Assembly (NCBI GenBank): GCA_015522765.1
Contig: WALR01000106.1
Location: forward strand, 1-5,444
Direction: 5' to 3'
DNA length: 5,444 nucleotides
From: Candidatus Woesearchaeota archaeon
GTDB taxonomy: Archaea; Nanobdellota; Nanobdellia; Woesearchaeales; WALR01
In this document: in pieces, positions 1-5,115 of the stretch
Layout: each line of letters begins with the position of its first letter
Position numbering within the stretch: position 1 is the first letter of the stretch
Position numbers and translations under genes: made by a program
Notes under the pieces: generated by a model
The model's input: only the letters and a program-made list of their open reading frames with translations
What the model was told of the DNA's origin: nothing
Database searches by the model: none

Positions 1-81
1 CCTGTGCTTGGGGTGGGCGGCTCCTTGCTCATTATAGGCTGTGTGAATCTTCTTCTGGGAATTGTGATGGGGCTTAGATAA
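1..81 (+). CDS. C-terminal fragment of an unidentified probable membrane protein
   Basis: The first frame is open from the window edge to a TAA at 79-81, giving 26 residues that end in GIVMGLR. The fragment is almost entirely hydrophobic and glycine-rich (it includes GGSLLIIG and NLLLGIVMG), which fits a final membrane-spanning helix with a very short cytoplasmic tail. It is on the same strand as tatA, with 63 bp between its stop and the tatA ATG. Too little is visible to name a family. That it is a real gene end rather than a chance open frame rests on the helix-like composition and on the promoter-like sequence that follows directly. Confidence 0.55.
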   Translation, partial: PVLGVGGSLLIIGCVNLLLGIVMGLR

Positions 82-103
82 CAGTTATTTATTTGTTAAG
101 CCC
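70..103 (+). terminator. Inverted repeat over the stop codon of the upstream gene, possible terminator
   Basis: GGGCTTA at 70-76 is perfectly complementary to TAAGCCC at 97-103. This gives a 7-bp stem with a 20-nt AT-rich loop that contains the stop codon and the small palindrome ATAAC-A-GTTAT (78-88). The T-rich stretch GTTATTTATTTGTT (84-97) lies in the loop rather than after the stem. It could end transcription of the upstream gene, since archaeal terminators depend mainly on T-rich tracts, but the structure is not a classic hairpin followed by oligo-T. Confidence 0.3.
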
Positions 104-108
104 TTATC

Positions 109-121
109 GAAAGATTATTAT
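109..121 (+). promoter_or_regulatory. BRE + TATA promoter for tatA, leaderless
   Basis: A purine-rich BRE-like CGAAA (109-113) directly precedes an AT-only TATA-like ATTATTAT (114-121), with further TATTT after it. The centre of the box is about 27 nt upstream of the ATG at 145, the usual TATA-to-transcription-start distance in archaea. No Shine-Dalgarno lies between the box and that ATG. The simplest reading is a leaderless tatA transcript that begins at or within a base or two of the start codon. Confidence 0.6.
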
Positions 122-144
122 ATTTCTTAGTGTTTAATACTCTT

Positions 145-342
145 ATGATAGGCCTGACAGAGCTCCTGATTATCCTTGTAATAATTCTCTTGTTATTCGG
201 ACCTAAGAAGCTTCCTAAGCTCGCCCGCAGCATGGGCGCCGCGGCTGCCGAGTTCAGGAGGGGGCTCAGCGAGGGGGACAAGGAAAAGAAAGAGAGGGGG
301 AGCCCTGCTAAGAAACGCAGAAAGAAGAAACTCAGCGGATAA
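145..342 (+). CDS. tatA: Twin-arginine translocase subunit TatA
   Basis: This 65-residue protein is the pore-forming or membrane-thinning subunit of the Tat pathway, which moves folded proteins across the cytoplasmic membrane. It has the family layout: a short N-terminal transmembrane helix (residues 3-18, starting GLTELLII, with Glu6 at the usual polar position), the hinge FGPKKLP (18-24), an amphipathic helix (about 23-40, with RSMG and EFRRG), and a charged tail. The tail (45-65) is very basic, with KKRRKKK near the end. The length is normal for a short TatA. I chose the ATG at 145 over an in-frame GTG at 130 because the TATA spacing fits leaderless initiation at 145 and because MIGLTELL is the usual family start. 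It precedes tatC by 62 bp on the same strand. TatA versus TatB cannot be strictly separated, but archaea normally have only TatA-type proteins. Confidence 0.93.
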   Translation: MIGLTELLIILVIILLLFGPKKLPKLARSMGAAAAEFRRGLSEGDKEKKERGSPAKKRRKKKLSG

Positions 343-366
343 TTCAATAAATCAATCATTAATATA

Positions 367-380
367 GTAAACCTTTAATA
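367..380 (+). promoter_or_regulatory. BRE + TATA promoter for tatC, leaderless
   Basis: The tatA-tatC gap is strongly AT-rich and contains GTAAAC (367-372, BRE-like) followed by CTTTAATA (373-380) and TTTC. The box centre is about 26-28 nt before the ATG at 405, and there is no Shine-Dalgarno in front of that ATG (TTCTCCTTTT precedes it). This supports separate, leaderless transcription of tatC rather than dependence on tatA read-through, although read-through is not excluded. Confidence 0.55.
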
Positions 381-404
381 TTTCTCTTATTGTATTCTCC
401 TTTT

Positions 405-1082
405 ATGAGGGTTGAGGAGCATGTGGAGGAACTCAGGCGCAGGTTAATCGTGGCAGGCATCTTCTTTTTTTCCATGTTTGTCCTCATATTCCTTTTCTCC
501 TCATTTTTACTGAGGTTCATAATAAGCTGGATATTCAGCGGTGTAAGAATAGTCACTTTGTTTCCTCTTGAGCCGCTTGTGGCGGAGATTGAGGTTTCGC
601 TTGTTTTTTCCATTTTCTTCACCCTGCCCTTTGCTGTCTATCAGTTGTGGGCTTTTATCTCCCCTGCCCTCACTATGAAGGAAAGGCAGGTCATTAAGGG
701 GCATCTGATTCCCTTAACGCTTGTCCTCCTCTTAGCTGTAATTATCTCCCTTTTCCTTGAGAAGGTTCTCATTGTTCCCCTCCTTGTGAGGTCCTCTGCA
801 CTTCTCGGCGCCTCCTCCCTCTGGAGCGTCAGGAGCGCCCTGAGGTTTGCGGTGTTCTTTTCCCTTGCGTTTGCTTTTTCTATGGGCGTCCCCTATGTTG
901 TTGCTGTTCTTGTTAAGCATAATATAATAAAGAAGGGCTACTCAGCAGTCAGGCCCTTCTTTTATGTTGGCGCATTTATTCTCGCGGCTTTAATAACCCC
1001 TCCTGATGTGCTGAGCCAGCTTGCGATTGCATTGCCCATGATATTCTTCTTTGAGCTGATTATAAGAGTGATGCGGCGTTAA
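405..1082 (+). CDS. tatC: Twin-arginine translocase receptor subunit TatC
   Basis: This 225-residue multi-spanning membrane protein is the Tat component that binds the twin-arginine signal peptide and nucleates TatA. Family signatures are clear: N-terminal EEHVEELRRRL (4-14), PLEP (54-57), the loop motif YQLWAFISPAL (79-89) followed by KER (92-94), and RPFFYVGAFIL...ITPPDVLSQ (183-205) with LPMIFFFE (210-217). Six helices fit the hydrophobicity pattern, and the length is slightly short of bacterial TatC, as in many archaea. The ATG at 405 is preferred to an in-frame TTG at 390 because of the TATA spacing and because the H-x-E-E-L-R-x-R-L motif normally begins a few residues from the start. 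One oddity is that the TM4 motif usually written F-E-x-P reads M-G-V-P (160-163), so the conserved membrane glutamate (E170 in E. coli) is glycine here. The frame is otherwise intact, so this is not an obvious pseudogene. Confidence 0.95.
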   Translation: MRVEEHVEELRRRLIVAGIFFFSMFVLIFLFSSFLLRFIISWIFSGVRIVTLFPLEPLVAEIEVSLVFSIFFTLPFAVYQLWAFISPALTMKERQVIKGHLIPLTLVLLLAVIISLFLEKVLIVPLLVRSSALLGASSLWSVRSALRFAVFFSLAFAFSMGVPYVVAVLVKHNIIKKGYSAVRPFFYVGAFILAALITPPDVLSQLAIALPMIFFFELIIRVMRR

Positions 1083-1124
1083 ACTTTTAATAAAATAATG
1101 TATCACTCCGCAGTAGCATAAAAG

Positions 1125-1138
1125 GTAAAATTTAAATA
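1125..1138 (+). promoter_or_regulatory. Distal BRE + TATA promoter of the surface-protein gene
   Basis: GTAAAA (1125-1130) followed by TTTAAATA (1131-1138) is the strongest BRE/TATA-like element in the gap after tatC. It shares the GTAAA element with the tatC promoter. A start about 27 nt downstream (around 1161) would give a 5' leader of roughly 65 nt. That leader would include the inverted repeat at 1166-1192 and the ribosome binding site at 1214-1221, so this promoter makes sense of the Shine-Dalgarno. Confidence 0.5.
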
Positions 1139-1165
1139 GTGGCTGAACTTTCCTACGCAGGATAA

Positions 1166-1192
1166 GCCATAATCTTCAGTTAATGGTATGGC
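1166..1192 (+). repeat. Small inverted repeat in the probable 5' leader
   Basis: GCCATA (1166-1171) is complementary to TATGGC (1187-1192) with a 15-nt loop. CCAT (1167-1170) can pair instead with ATGG (1183-1186), so two mutually exclusive short stems are possible. The stems are only 6 and 4 bp, so they may be chance or an operator-like dyad rather than a stable RNA structure. Confidence 0.25.
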
Positions 1193-1198
1193 ATCATC

Positions 1199-1207
1199 TT
1201 TAATATT
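1199..1207 (+). promoter_or_regulatory. Possible proximal TATA box of the surface-protein gene
   Basis: CTTTAATATT (1198-1207) repeats the core of the tatC promoter (CTTTAATATT at 373-382). Its centre lies about 24 nt before the ATG at 1227, close to leaderless spacing. If used, it would yield a transcript lacking the Shine-Dalgarno at 1214-1221. No good BRE precedes it (GCATCAT), so it is weaker than the distal element. Confidence 0.3.
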
Positions 1208-1213
1208 CACCAC

Positions 1214-1221
1214 AGGGGGTG
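1214..1221 (+). promoter_or_regulatory. Shine-Dalgarno that sets the start of the surface-protein gene
   Basis: AGGGGGTG can pair with the archaeal anti-Shine-Dalgarno (complement of AGGAGGTG) over eight positions, with one G-U in place of A-U. Five nucleotides separate it from the ATG at 1227. This fixes that ATG as the start rather than the in-frame ATG at 1188. It is the only good ribosome binding site in front of a complete gene in this window. Confidence 0.7.
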
Positions 1222-1226
1222 GACAG

Positions 1227-1343
1227 ATGAAATACACCTTTAAGGCAATAAAGCAAAATCTTTTGGAAGGGAGCATAAAAAGGATAATCTTTCTGACAAC
1301 CGTATTCCTGCTCTCGCTCATGACCATAAATGCGGCATTTGCC
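1227..1343 (+). other. Signal peptide of the surface protein
   Basis: Residues 1-19 form a long positively charged n-region ending in SIKR. Residues 20-35 (IIFLTTVFLLSLMTIN) form a hydrophobic core, and A-F-A (37-39) followed by AAPV is a good signal peptidase I site, with cleavage after residue 39. The pair before the core is Lys-Arg, not Arg-Arg, and the core is strongly hydrophobic, so Sec export is favoured over Tat. Confidence 0.8.
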
Positions 1344-4300
1344 GCCGCGCCAGTAATTCATTCCGCATGGACATCACCTTCAGCTCCTTTATTCTCTAAC
1401 TCCACTAAGATATACGCAAACATCACAGACGCTGATAATAATATTCAGGGCGTAAACTTCACGATTGTTAGTCCAGCGGGAGACGCAATAAAAAGCACAG
1501 GAACAATTAATTCTGGGCTGTGGGTCTCCTCTTCATTCATTATCAACAAGACAGGAAGATGGAATTACACAGTGGAGGCGTCAGACAACGCCTCAAAAAC
1601 AACATTGAACAAAAACTTCACTGTGAGGAACCAGAATCCAACGATAACAACTACTCCGACAGTAGAGGCAGTGGAATCAATGCACTATTCTTATGATGCA
1701 GATGCATCAGACATAGAGACCCCCTCAAATATCACTTTCTCATTAGTCAGCTTTCCTTCGGGCATGACAATAAACTCGTCTACAGGGTTAATAAGCTGGA
1801 CTCCTTCATCTCTCCAGAAGGGGCTGAACAGCGTCAAGCTGAAGGCGGCAGACATTGAAGGCGGAGAGACAAACCAGAGCTTTAATATAACCGTTAAAGA
1901 GGCGCTTTTCCCCTCAGATGTGACAATGATTGTGAGTTCGCCCTCATCGACAACGACATATCATGATGTAAAGCCGGGCGCACTAATAAAAATGAAGCCA
2001 GGGGAACACCTTAAGATAATGCCAACGCTCACAAACCTTATGAACCTGCCCCTTTATGGAGTAGAATCCAACAGCAGTGTTTTCATTGGCTCATCTGTGC
2101 TTTCGGACTCCCAGCAGACAAACGAGCTCCAGCCGGGTTCTTCTGTTGTCCATAACCTTGAGCTGGACTTTCCCTTCTTAATAAATGAAGCCCTTTACAA
2201 CCTTTCGTTAATAGGAAGCTCAATTGACTCAGACCATAATCCGAGGACATTTATCAGGGGCTATATCATAAACCTCACAAAAGAGAACGACGAGGTTAAG
2301 ATAACAAATATTTCAGCGGCTCACACAAGCCTCAGCTGCATAAGAGACGATGAGATAAATGTCAGTGTGGCAAATACAGGGAGATTCCCCGAGAATGTTG
2401 TTGTTGAGCTTTACTCAGGAAGCGCAGGCATAAACAAGAGCGTCTCTTTCACAATCGCCCCAAACACTGAGGAGAAGAGAGCATTCAGCATAAACCTTGA
2501 CGAGGCGCCTGCAGGAAGCCACCAGCTGATTGTAAGGGCAAAGTACTTTTATGTGAAAGAGGACCAAAAGAGCATTACTCTCACTGTGAAGTCATGCAGC
2601 CTGCCCTCAGTTCATATCAACGAGGACCAGACACCAGCTGACAGGCTCATAGACCTTTGGAGCTACACCACTGACGGGATTAATGGAAGCGAGTATGCCT
2701 ATGCGCTTGTAAGCCAGAGCAATTCAAGCCTGATAGACTGCAGGATTATAAATGACGACTCAAGCTCAAAGAAGAGATACATAAACTGCTCAAAGCCATC
2801 AGCAAACAAATTCGGCGAGAACAGGCTGAATGTAAGTCTTGTTTACGGCTCAAATACCCTCTACAGGCAGGCGGTTGTTTATGTTGATTCCGTGAATGAC
2901 AATCCATCTATTCAGAATATCCCGCCTATAACCACTAAAGAGGACACATCTGTGCTGGTAAACCTGACCCCTTATGTTAGCGATGTTGACAACGAGAGGT
3001 CAACGCTCTCATTTGTAGCAACAGGAAACTACCACCTCTCTGTAGCTGTCAGCAGCTTCATGTTAGATATCACACCTGAGCATAACTGGAATGGAAACGA
3101 GGTTTTTGAGTTGCATGTTTACGACCCTGTCGGGGGCTCTAACAAGACAGATATAAATGTCACGGTTACCCCTGTGAATGACGCCCCGGTGATTAACAGC
3201 TTCACCCCTGATTACAACCCGAATCTGGCTCCCGGAGCACACAGGCTCTTTTCTGTGGCTGTAAGCGACCCTGACAATGACAACCTGACAACCACCTGGC
3301 TGTTGGACGGCATTGTTCGGGGAAACTCAACAAACTACATCTTCTCAGAGAATATCTCCAGAAGCTGGAACCTCACATTTGTAGTGAGTGATTCCTTGAA
3401 TTCGTCAGCTAAGGAGTGGAGGGTGACAACGAGCACAAGGCCGGTGTGCACGAGATACAGCTGCTCATTCAGCTCTCTTAATTCCAGCGAGCTGAAGAAC
3501 GCCACAAATGTGACAATAGGCAATTCCTATGGCTTAATAGACTTTGACGGCCAGCACATTGACCTCTCAAATGCAATAGACATAGACAACTTCGTGATGA
3601 TTAATGAAGGGACAGTGGGCATAAACAGTGCAATGCTGGCAATGCTTAACCGTCCTGCACGCATAGAGATGTACGGCTTGTTTGGCCTGCCCTCAACCCC
3701 TGTAATAGCTTACAGCCAGGATTATGGGAAGACAAACGGGCAGATATGCCCCTCATCAGTATGCTCCAACATAACATATGACAACGCTACAGGAACCCTT
3801 GTTTTTTATGTTTCAGGATTCTCGACATACTGGGTGGTGGCGAATGCAACAACAAACCATGCACCTGTGATAACATCCTCTCCTAAGAAAACCGGTTATG
3901 TTAATGAGAGCTATGGTTATGATGTGGAAGCAACTGACAGCGACAATGATCCCTTAGCATACACCCTAGTTAATGCGCCTTCAGGGATGACAATAAATGC
4001 GTCCACAGGAATGATAAGCTGGACGCCGACAAGCACGGGCAATTATGATGTAAAGGTAAGAGTGCAGGATCCCTACCTTGCATATGCAGAGCAGTCATTT
4101 ACAATAGCTGTCTCAGAAAGATCCAGGCTTGTTATTGGTGATGTTGATGCTTATGTTGATGATAGGAGTGATAGGAATTTGGCTGATGGCGACACTGTTG
4201 GTGTTGATGCTAAGCCTGAGTCTTCTTTTAGGCTTTCTGTGAGGGTGGATAATGATTTTACGAGTGATGAGGATGTCAGGATTAGGAATATTGTTGTGAG

Positions 4301-5096
4301 TGCCAGGATTGTTGGCATTGATGATGGTGCTGATTTGAAGGAGGAGAGCGACACTTTTGACTTGTCTGCTGATTCGAGTAAGAGGGTGGAGCTTGACTTT
4401 AAAGTTCCGCTCGAGGCTGTTGAGGACAAGTATAAAGTTGAGATAAAAGCAGAGGGAAGAGACGAAAACGATGTTAAGCAGACAGGCGAGATGACTATCT
4501 ATTTAAATGTCAATAAAAAAACCCATGATATAAGGATAATTAGGTCAGAGCTGTCATCAGGCACTGTTAGCTGCGAGGACAATGATGTCTTAAGACTTGA
4601 GGTTAAGAACCTTGGAACAAGGGATGAGAATGACGCTCTTGTGAAGGTTTACAGCTCAAAGCTGGGCATAGACTTCAGCCAGTCAGCTGCACTCTCGCAC
4701 GGTACAGGGAGCGATACAGAGTACTTAAAGGACATCTCTTTCGCAATCCCCTCAGACCTTGGCGCAGGGACATACCCCATAGAGATAAGGACATACTATA
4801 ACGGGAAGTATGAAAGCGACTACAAGGTTGTAGGGCTTGTAAAGCAGGAATGCAAAGCAAATATTATCGTGCCTGTTCCTCCAGCGATAGAGAATAAAGG
4901 GAACGAGACAGTTGAGGTTGTTACGCCTCCTGTTACGCCCGTGGCTCCTGTTCAGCCGGTGGAGAGTGCAAAGAAGAGCGCGCCCTCTTCATCTACAGAG
5001 GGGTTTGTGCTTATAGCCCTTCTGGTGGGTGCGAACATAGCAGTGGTCCTGCTTATAGTTCTCCTCGCAGTGTATGCGTTCAGGAGAAAACACTGA
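1227..5096 (+). CDS. Large secreted, C-terminally anchored multidomain surface glycoprotein
   Basis: This 1289-residue protein is probably exported and anchored in the cytoplasmic membrane, facing outward. In order, it has: a signal peptide (1-39); an Ig-like domain (about 42-135) with an acidic DADNN loop; a putative-Ig (He_PIG) domain (138-224); a two-domain CARDB-like module (231-457); two cadherin-like repeats ending VNDNP (about 460-560) and VNDAP (about 563-654); a further Ig-like domain with DPDNDN (655-737); an unnamed domain bracketed by CTRYSC and CPSSVC (738-872); a second He_PIG domain (879-963); a second, very acidic copy of the two-domain module (967-1209); a Pro/Val/Thr-rich stalk (1212-1257); a transmembrane helix (1259-1285); and the tail RRKH. 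All ten cysteines fall into pairs, and 38 N-x-S/T sequons suggest heavy glycosylation. No catalytic motif is visible, so a cell-surface, adhesion or S-layer-associated role is inferred from domains only. It follows tatC by 144 bp and is convergent with taw3. Confidence 0.85.
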   Translation: MKYTFKAIKQNLLEGSIKRIIFLTTVFLLSLMTINAAFAAAPVIHSAWTSPSAPLFSNSTKIYANITDADNNIQGVNFTIVSPAGDAIKSTGTINSGLWVSSSFIINKTGRWNYTVEASDNASKTTLNKNFTVRNQNPTITTTPTVEAVESMHYSYDADASDIETPSNITFSLVSFPSGMTINSSTGLISWTPSSLQKGLNSVKLKAADIEGGETNQSFNITVKEALFPSDVTMIVSSPSSTTTYHDVKPGALIKMKPGEHLKIMPTLTNLMNLPLYGVESNSSVFIGSSVLSDSQQTNELQPGSSVVHNLELDFPFLINEALYNLSLIGSSIDSDHNPRTFIRGYIINLTKENDEVKITNISAAHTSLSCIRDDEINVSVANTGRFPENVVVELYSGSAGINKSVSFTIAPNTEEKRAFSINLDEAPAGSHQLIVRAKYFYVKEDQKSITLTVKSCSLPSVHINEDQTPADRLIDLWSYTTDGINGSEYAYALVSQSNSSLIDCRIINDDSSSKKRYINCSKPSANKFGENRLNVSLVYGSNTLYRQAVVYVDSVNDNPSIQNIPPITTKEDTSVLVNLTPYVSDVDNERSTLSFVATGNYHLSVAVSSFMLDITPEHNWNGNEVFELHVYDPVGGSNKTDINVTVTPVNDAPVINSFTPDYNPNLAPGAHRLFSVAVSDPDNDNLTTTWLLDGIVRGNSTNYIFSENISRSWNLTFVVSDSLNSSAKEWRVTTSTRPVCTRYSCSFSSLNSSELKNATNVTIGNSYGLIDFDGQHIDLSNAIDIDNFVMINEGTVGINSAMLAMLNRPARIEMYGLFGLPSTPVIAYSQDYGKTNGQICPSSVCSNITYDNATGTLVFYVSGFSTYWVVANATTNHAPVITSSPKKTGYVNESYGYDVEATDSDNDPLAYTLVNAPSGMTINASTGMISWTPTSTGNYDVKVRVQDPYLAYAEQSFTIAVSERSRLVIGDVDAYVDDRSDRNLADGDTVGVDAKPESSFRLSVRVDNDFTSDEDVRIRNIVVSARIVGIDDGADLKEESDTFDLSADSSKRVELDFKVPLEAVEDKYKVEIKAEGRDENDVKQTGEMTIYLNVNKKTHDIRIIRSELSSGTVSCEDNDVLRLEVKNLGTRDENDALVKVYSSKLGIDFSQSAALSHGTGSDTEYLKDISFAIPSDLGAGTYPIEIRTYYNGKYESDYKVVGLVKQECKANIIVPVPPAIENKGNETVEVVTPPVTPVAPVQPVESAKKSAPSSSTEGFVLIALLVGANIAVVLLIVLLAVYAFRRKH
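1638..1898 (+). repeat. He_PIG-type Ig domain, copy 1
   Basis: Residues 138-224. The hallmark strand-turn motif reads PSGMTINSSTGLISWTP (177-193), the form expected for the putative-Ig (He_PIG) family: P-S-G-x-x-I-N-x-S-T-G-x-I-x-W-T-P. The matching copy lies at residues 879-963, more than 2 kb away, and differs at only a few positions within the motif. Confidence 0.75.
1917..2597 (+). repeat. Two-domain beta module, copy 1 (divergent, sequon-rich)
   Basis: Residues 231-457. The first half (about 231-351) has KPGEHLKI (249-264 region) and LELDFPFLINEALYNLSL (311-328). The second half (352-457) is CARDB-like, running KENDEVKITNISA...SLSC (C371) to TVKSC (C457). The same order of landmarks recurs in copy 2 at residues 967-1209. 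The two cysteines sit at the two ends of the second domain, where a disulfide could close the fold. Confidence 0.6.
2604..3191 (+). repeat. Two cadherin-like repeats
   Basis: Residues about 460-655. Each repeat starts with an acidic E-D-x-T/Q motif (NEDQTP at 465-470, KEDTSV at 571-576), continues with a Leu-rich strand (LIDLWSY, LVNLTPYVSD), and ends in the family hallmark VNDNP (556-560) or VNDAP (650-654). The first contains the cysteine pair C505/C521 and the second has NWNGNEVFELHVYD (620-633), typical of these calcium-associated repeats. Confidence 0.7.
3438..3842 (+). other. Unnamed cysteine-bracketed beta domain in the surface protein
   Basis: Residues 738-872. It opens with C741-x4-C746 (CTRYSC), then SSLNSSELKNATNVTIGN, a repetitive beta-like middle, and closes with C841-x4-C846 (CPSSVC) followed by a FSTYWV strand (865-870). 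I recall similar unnamed segments in proteins of uncultivated archaea but cannot attach a family name. Four closely spaced cysteines suggest disulfides rather than a metal site, because the compartment is extracellular. Confidence 0.5.
3861..4115 (+). repeat. He_PIG-type Ig domain, copy 2
   Basis: Residues 879-963. The motif PSGMTINASTGMISWTP (918-934) repeats that of copy 1 nearly residue for residue, and the acidic TDSDNDP (903-909) precedes it in the usual place. This domain ends a few residues before the abrupt codon-usage change at 4125. Confidence 0.8.
4125..4853 (+). repeat. Two-domain beta module, copy 2 (acidic, sequon-free)
   Basis: Residues 967-1209. The first half (967-1095) is rich in Asp and contains the turn GIDDGADLKEES (1030-1041) and VELDFKVPLEAVEDKYKVEI (1054-1073). 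The second half (1096-1209) is CARDB-like, running KKTHDIRIIRSELS...TVSC (C1116) to VKQEC (C1209). It aligns by eye with residues 231-457 in landmark order and cysteine placement. It directly precedes the stalk and membrane anchor, so it is the membrane-proximal part. Confidence 0.65.
5001..5093 (+). other. C-terminal membrane anchor of the surface protein
   Basis: Residues 1259-1285 are an unbroken hydrophobic helix, from GFVLIALLVG to LLIVLLAVYAF, followed by the basic stop-transfer tail RRKH. A stalk rich in Pro, Val and Thr (about 1216-1257, with VTPPVTPVAPVQPV) precedes it and would hold the domains away from the membrane. No PGF-type archaeosortase motif is seen before the helix, so permanent transmembrane anchoring is the simplest reading. 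Confidence 0.85.
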
Positions 5097-5115
5097 GGAA
5101 AGGCTTTGCCGGGGC

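Noticed and set aside
96..622. Reverse-strand open frames opposite tatA and tatC
   Set aside because: They are antisense to two confidently identified genes, their products are low-complexity, and no promoter or ribosome binding site supports them.
1188..1226. In-frame ATG at 1188 that would add 13 residues to the surface protein
   Set aside because: It has no ribosome binding site, the added residues (starting MASSLIF) would place a second stretch before the signal peptide, and the ATG at 1227 has a strong Shine-Dalgarno at proper spacing.
4151..4429. Reverse-strand 92-codon open frame, rich in Ser/Thr/Leu
   Set aside because: It is opposite the codon-usage island of the surface gene; frequent GAT/GTT/AGG codons remove stops on the other strand. 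Its low-complexity product has no family features.
1227..5096. Surface protein as a secreted enzyme (protease, glycosidase) or toxin
   Set aside because: Every segment reads as a beta-sandwich, cadherin-like or CARDB-like domain; no catalytic motif or large alpha/beta domain was found.
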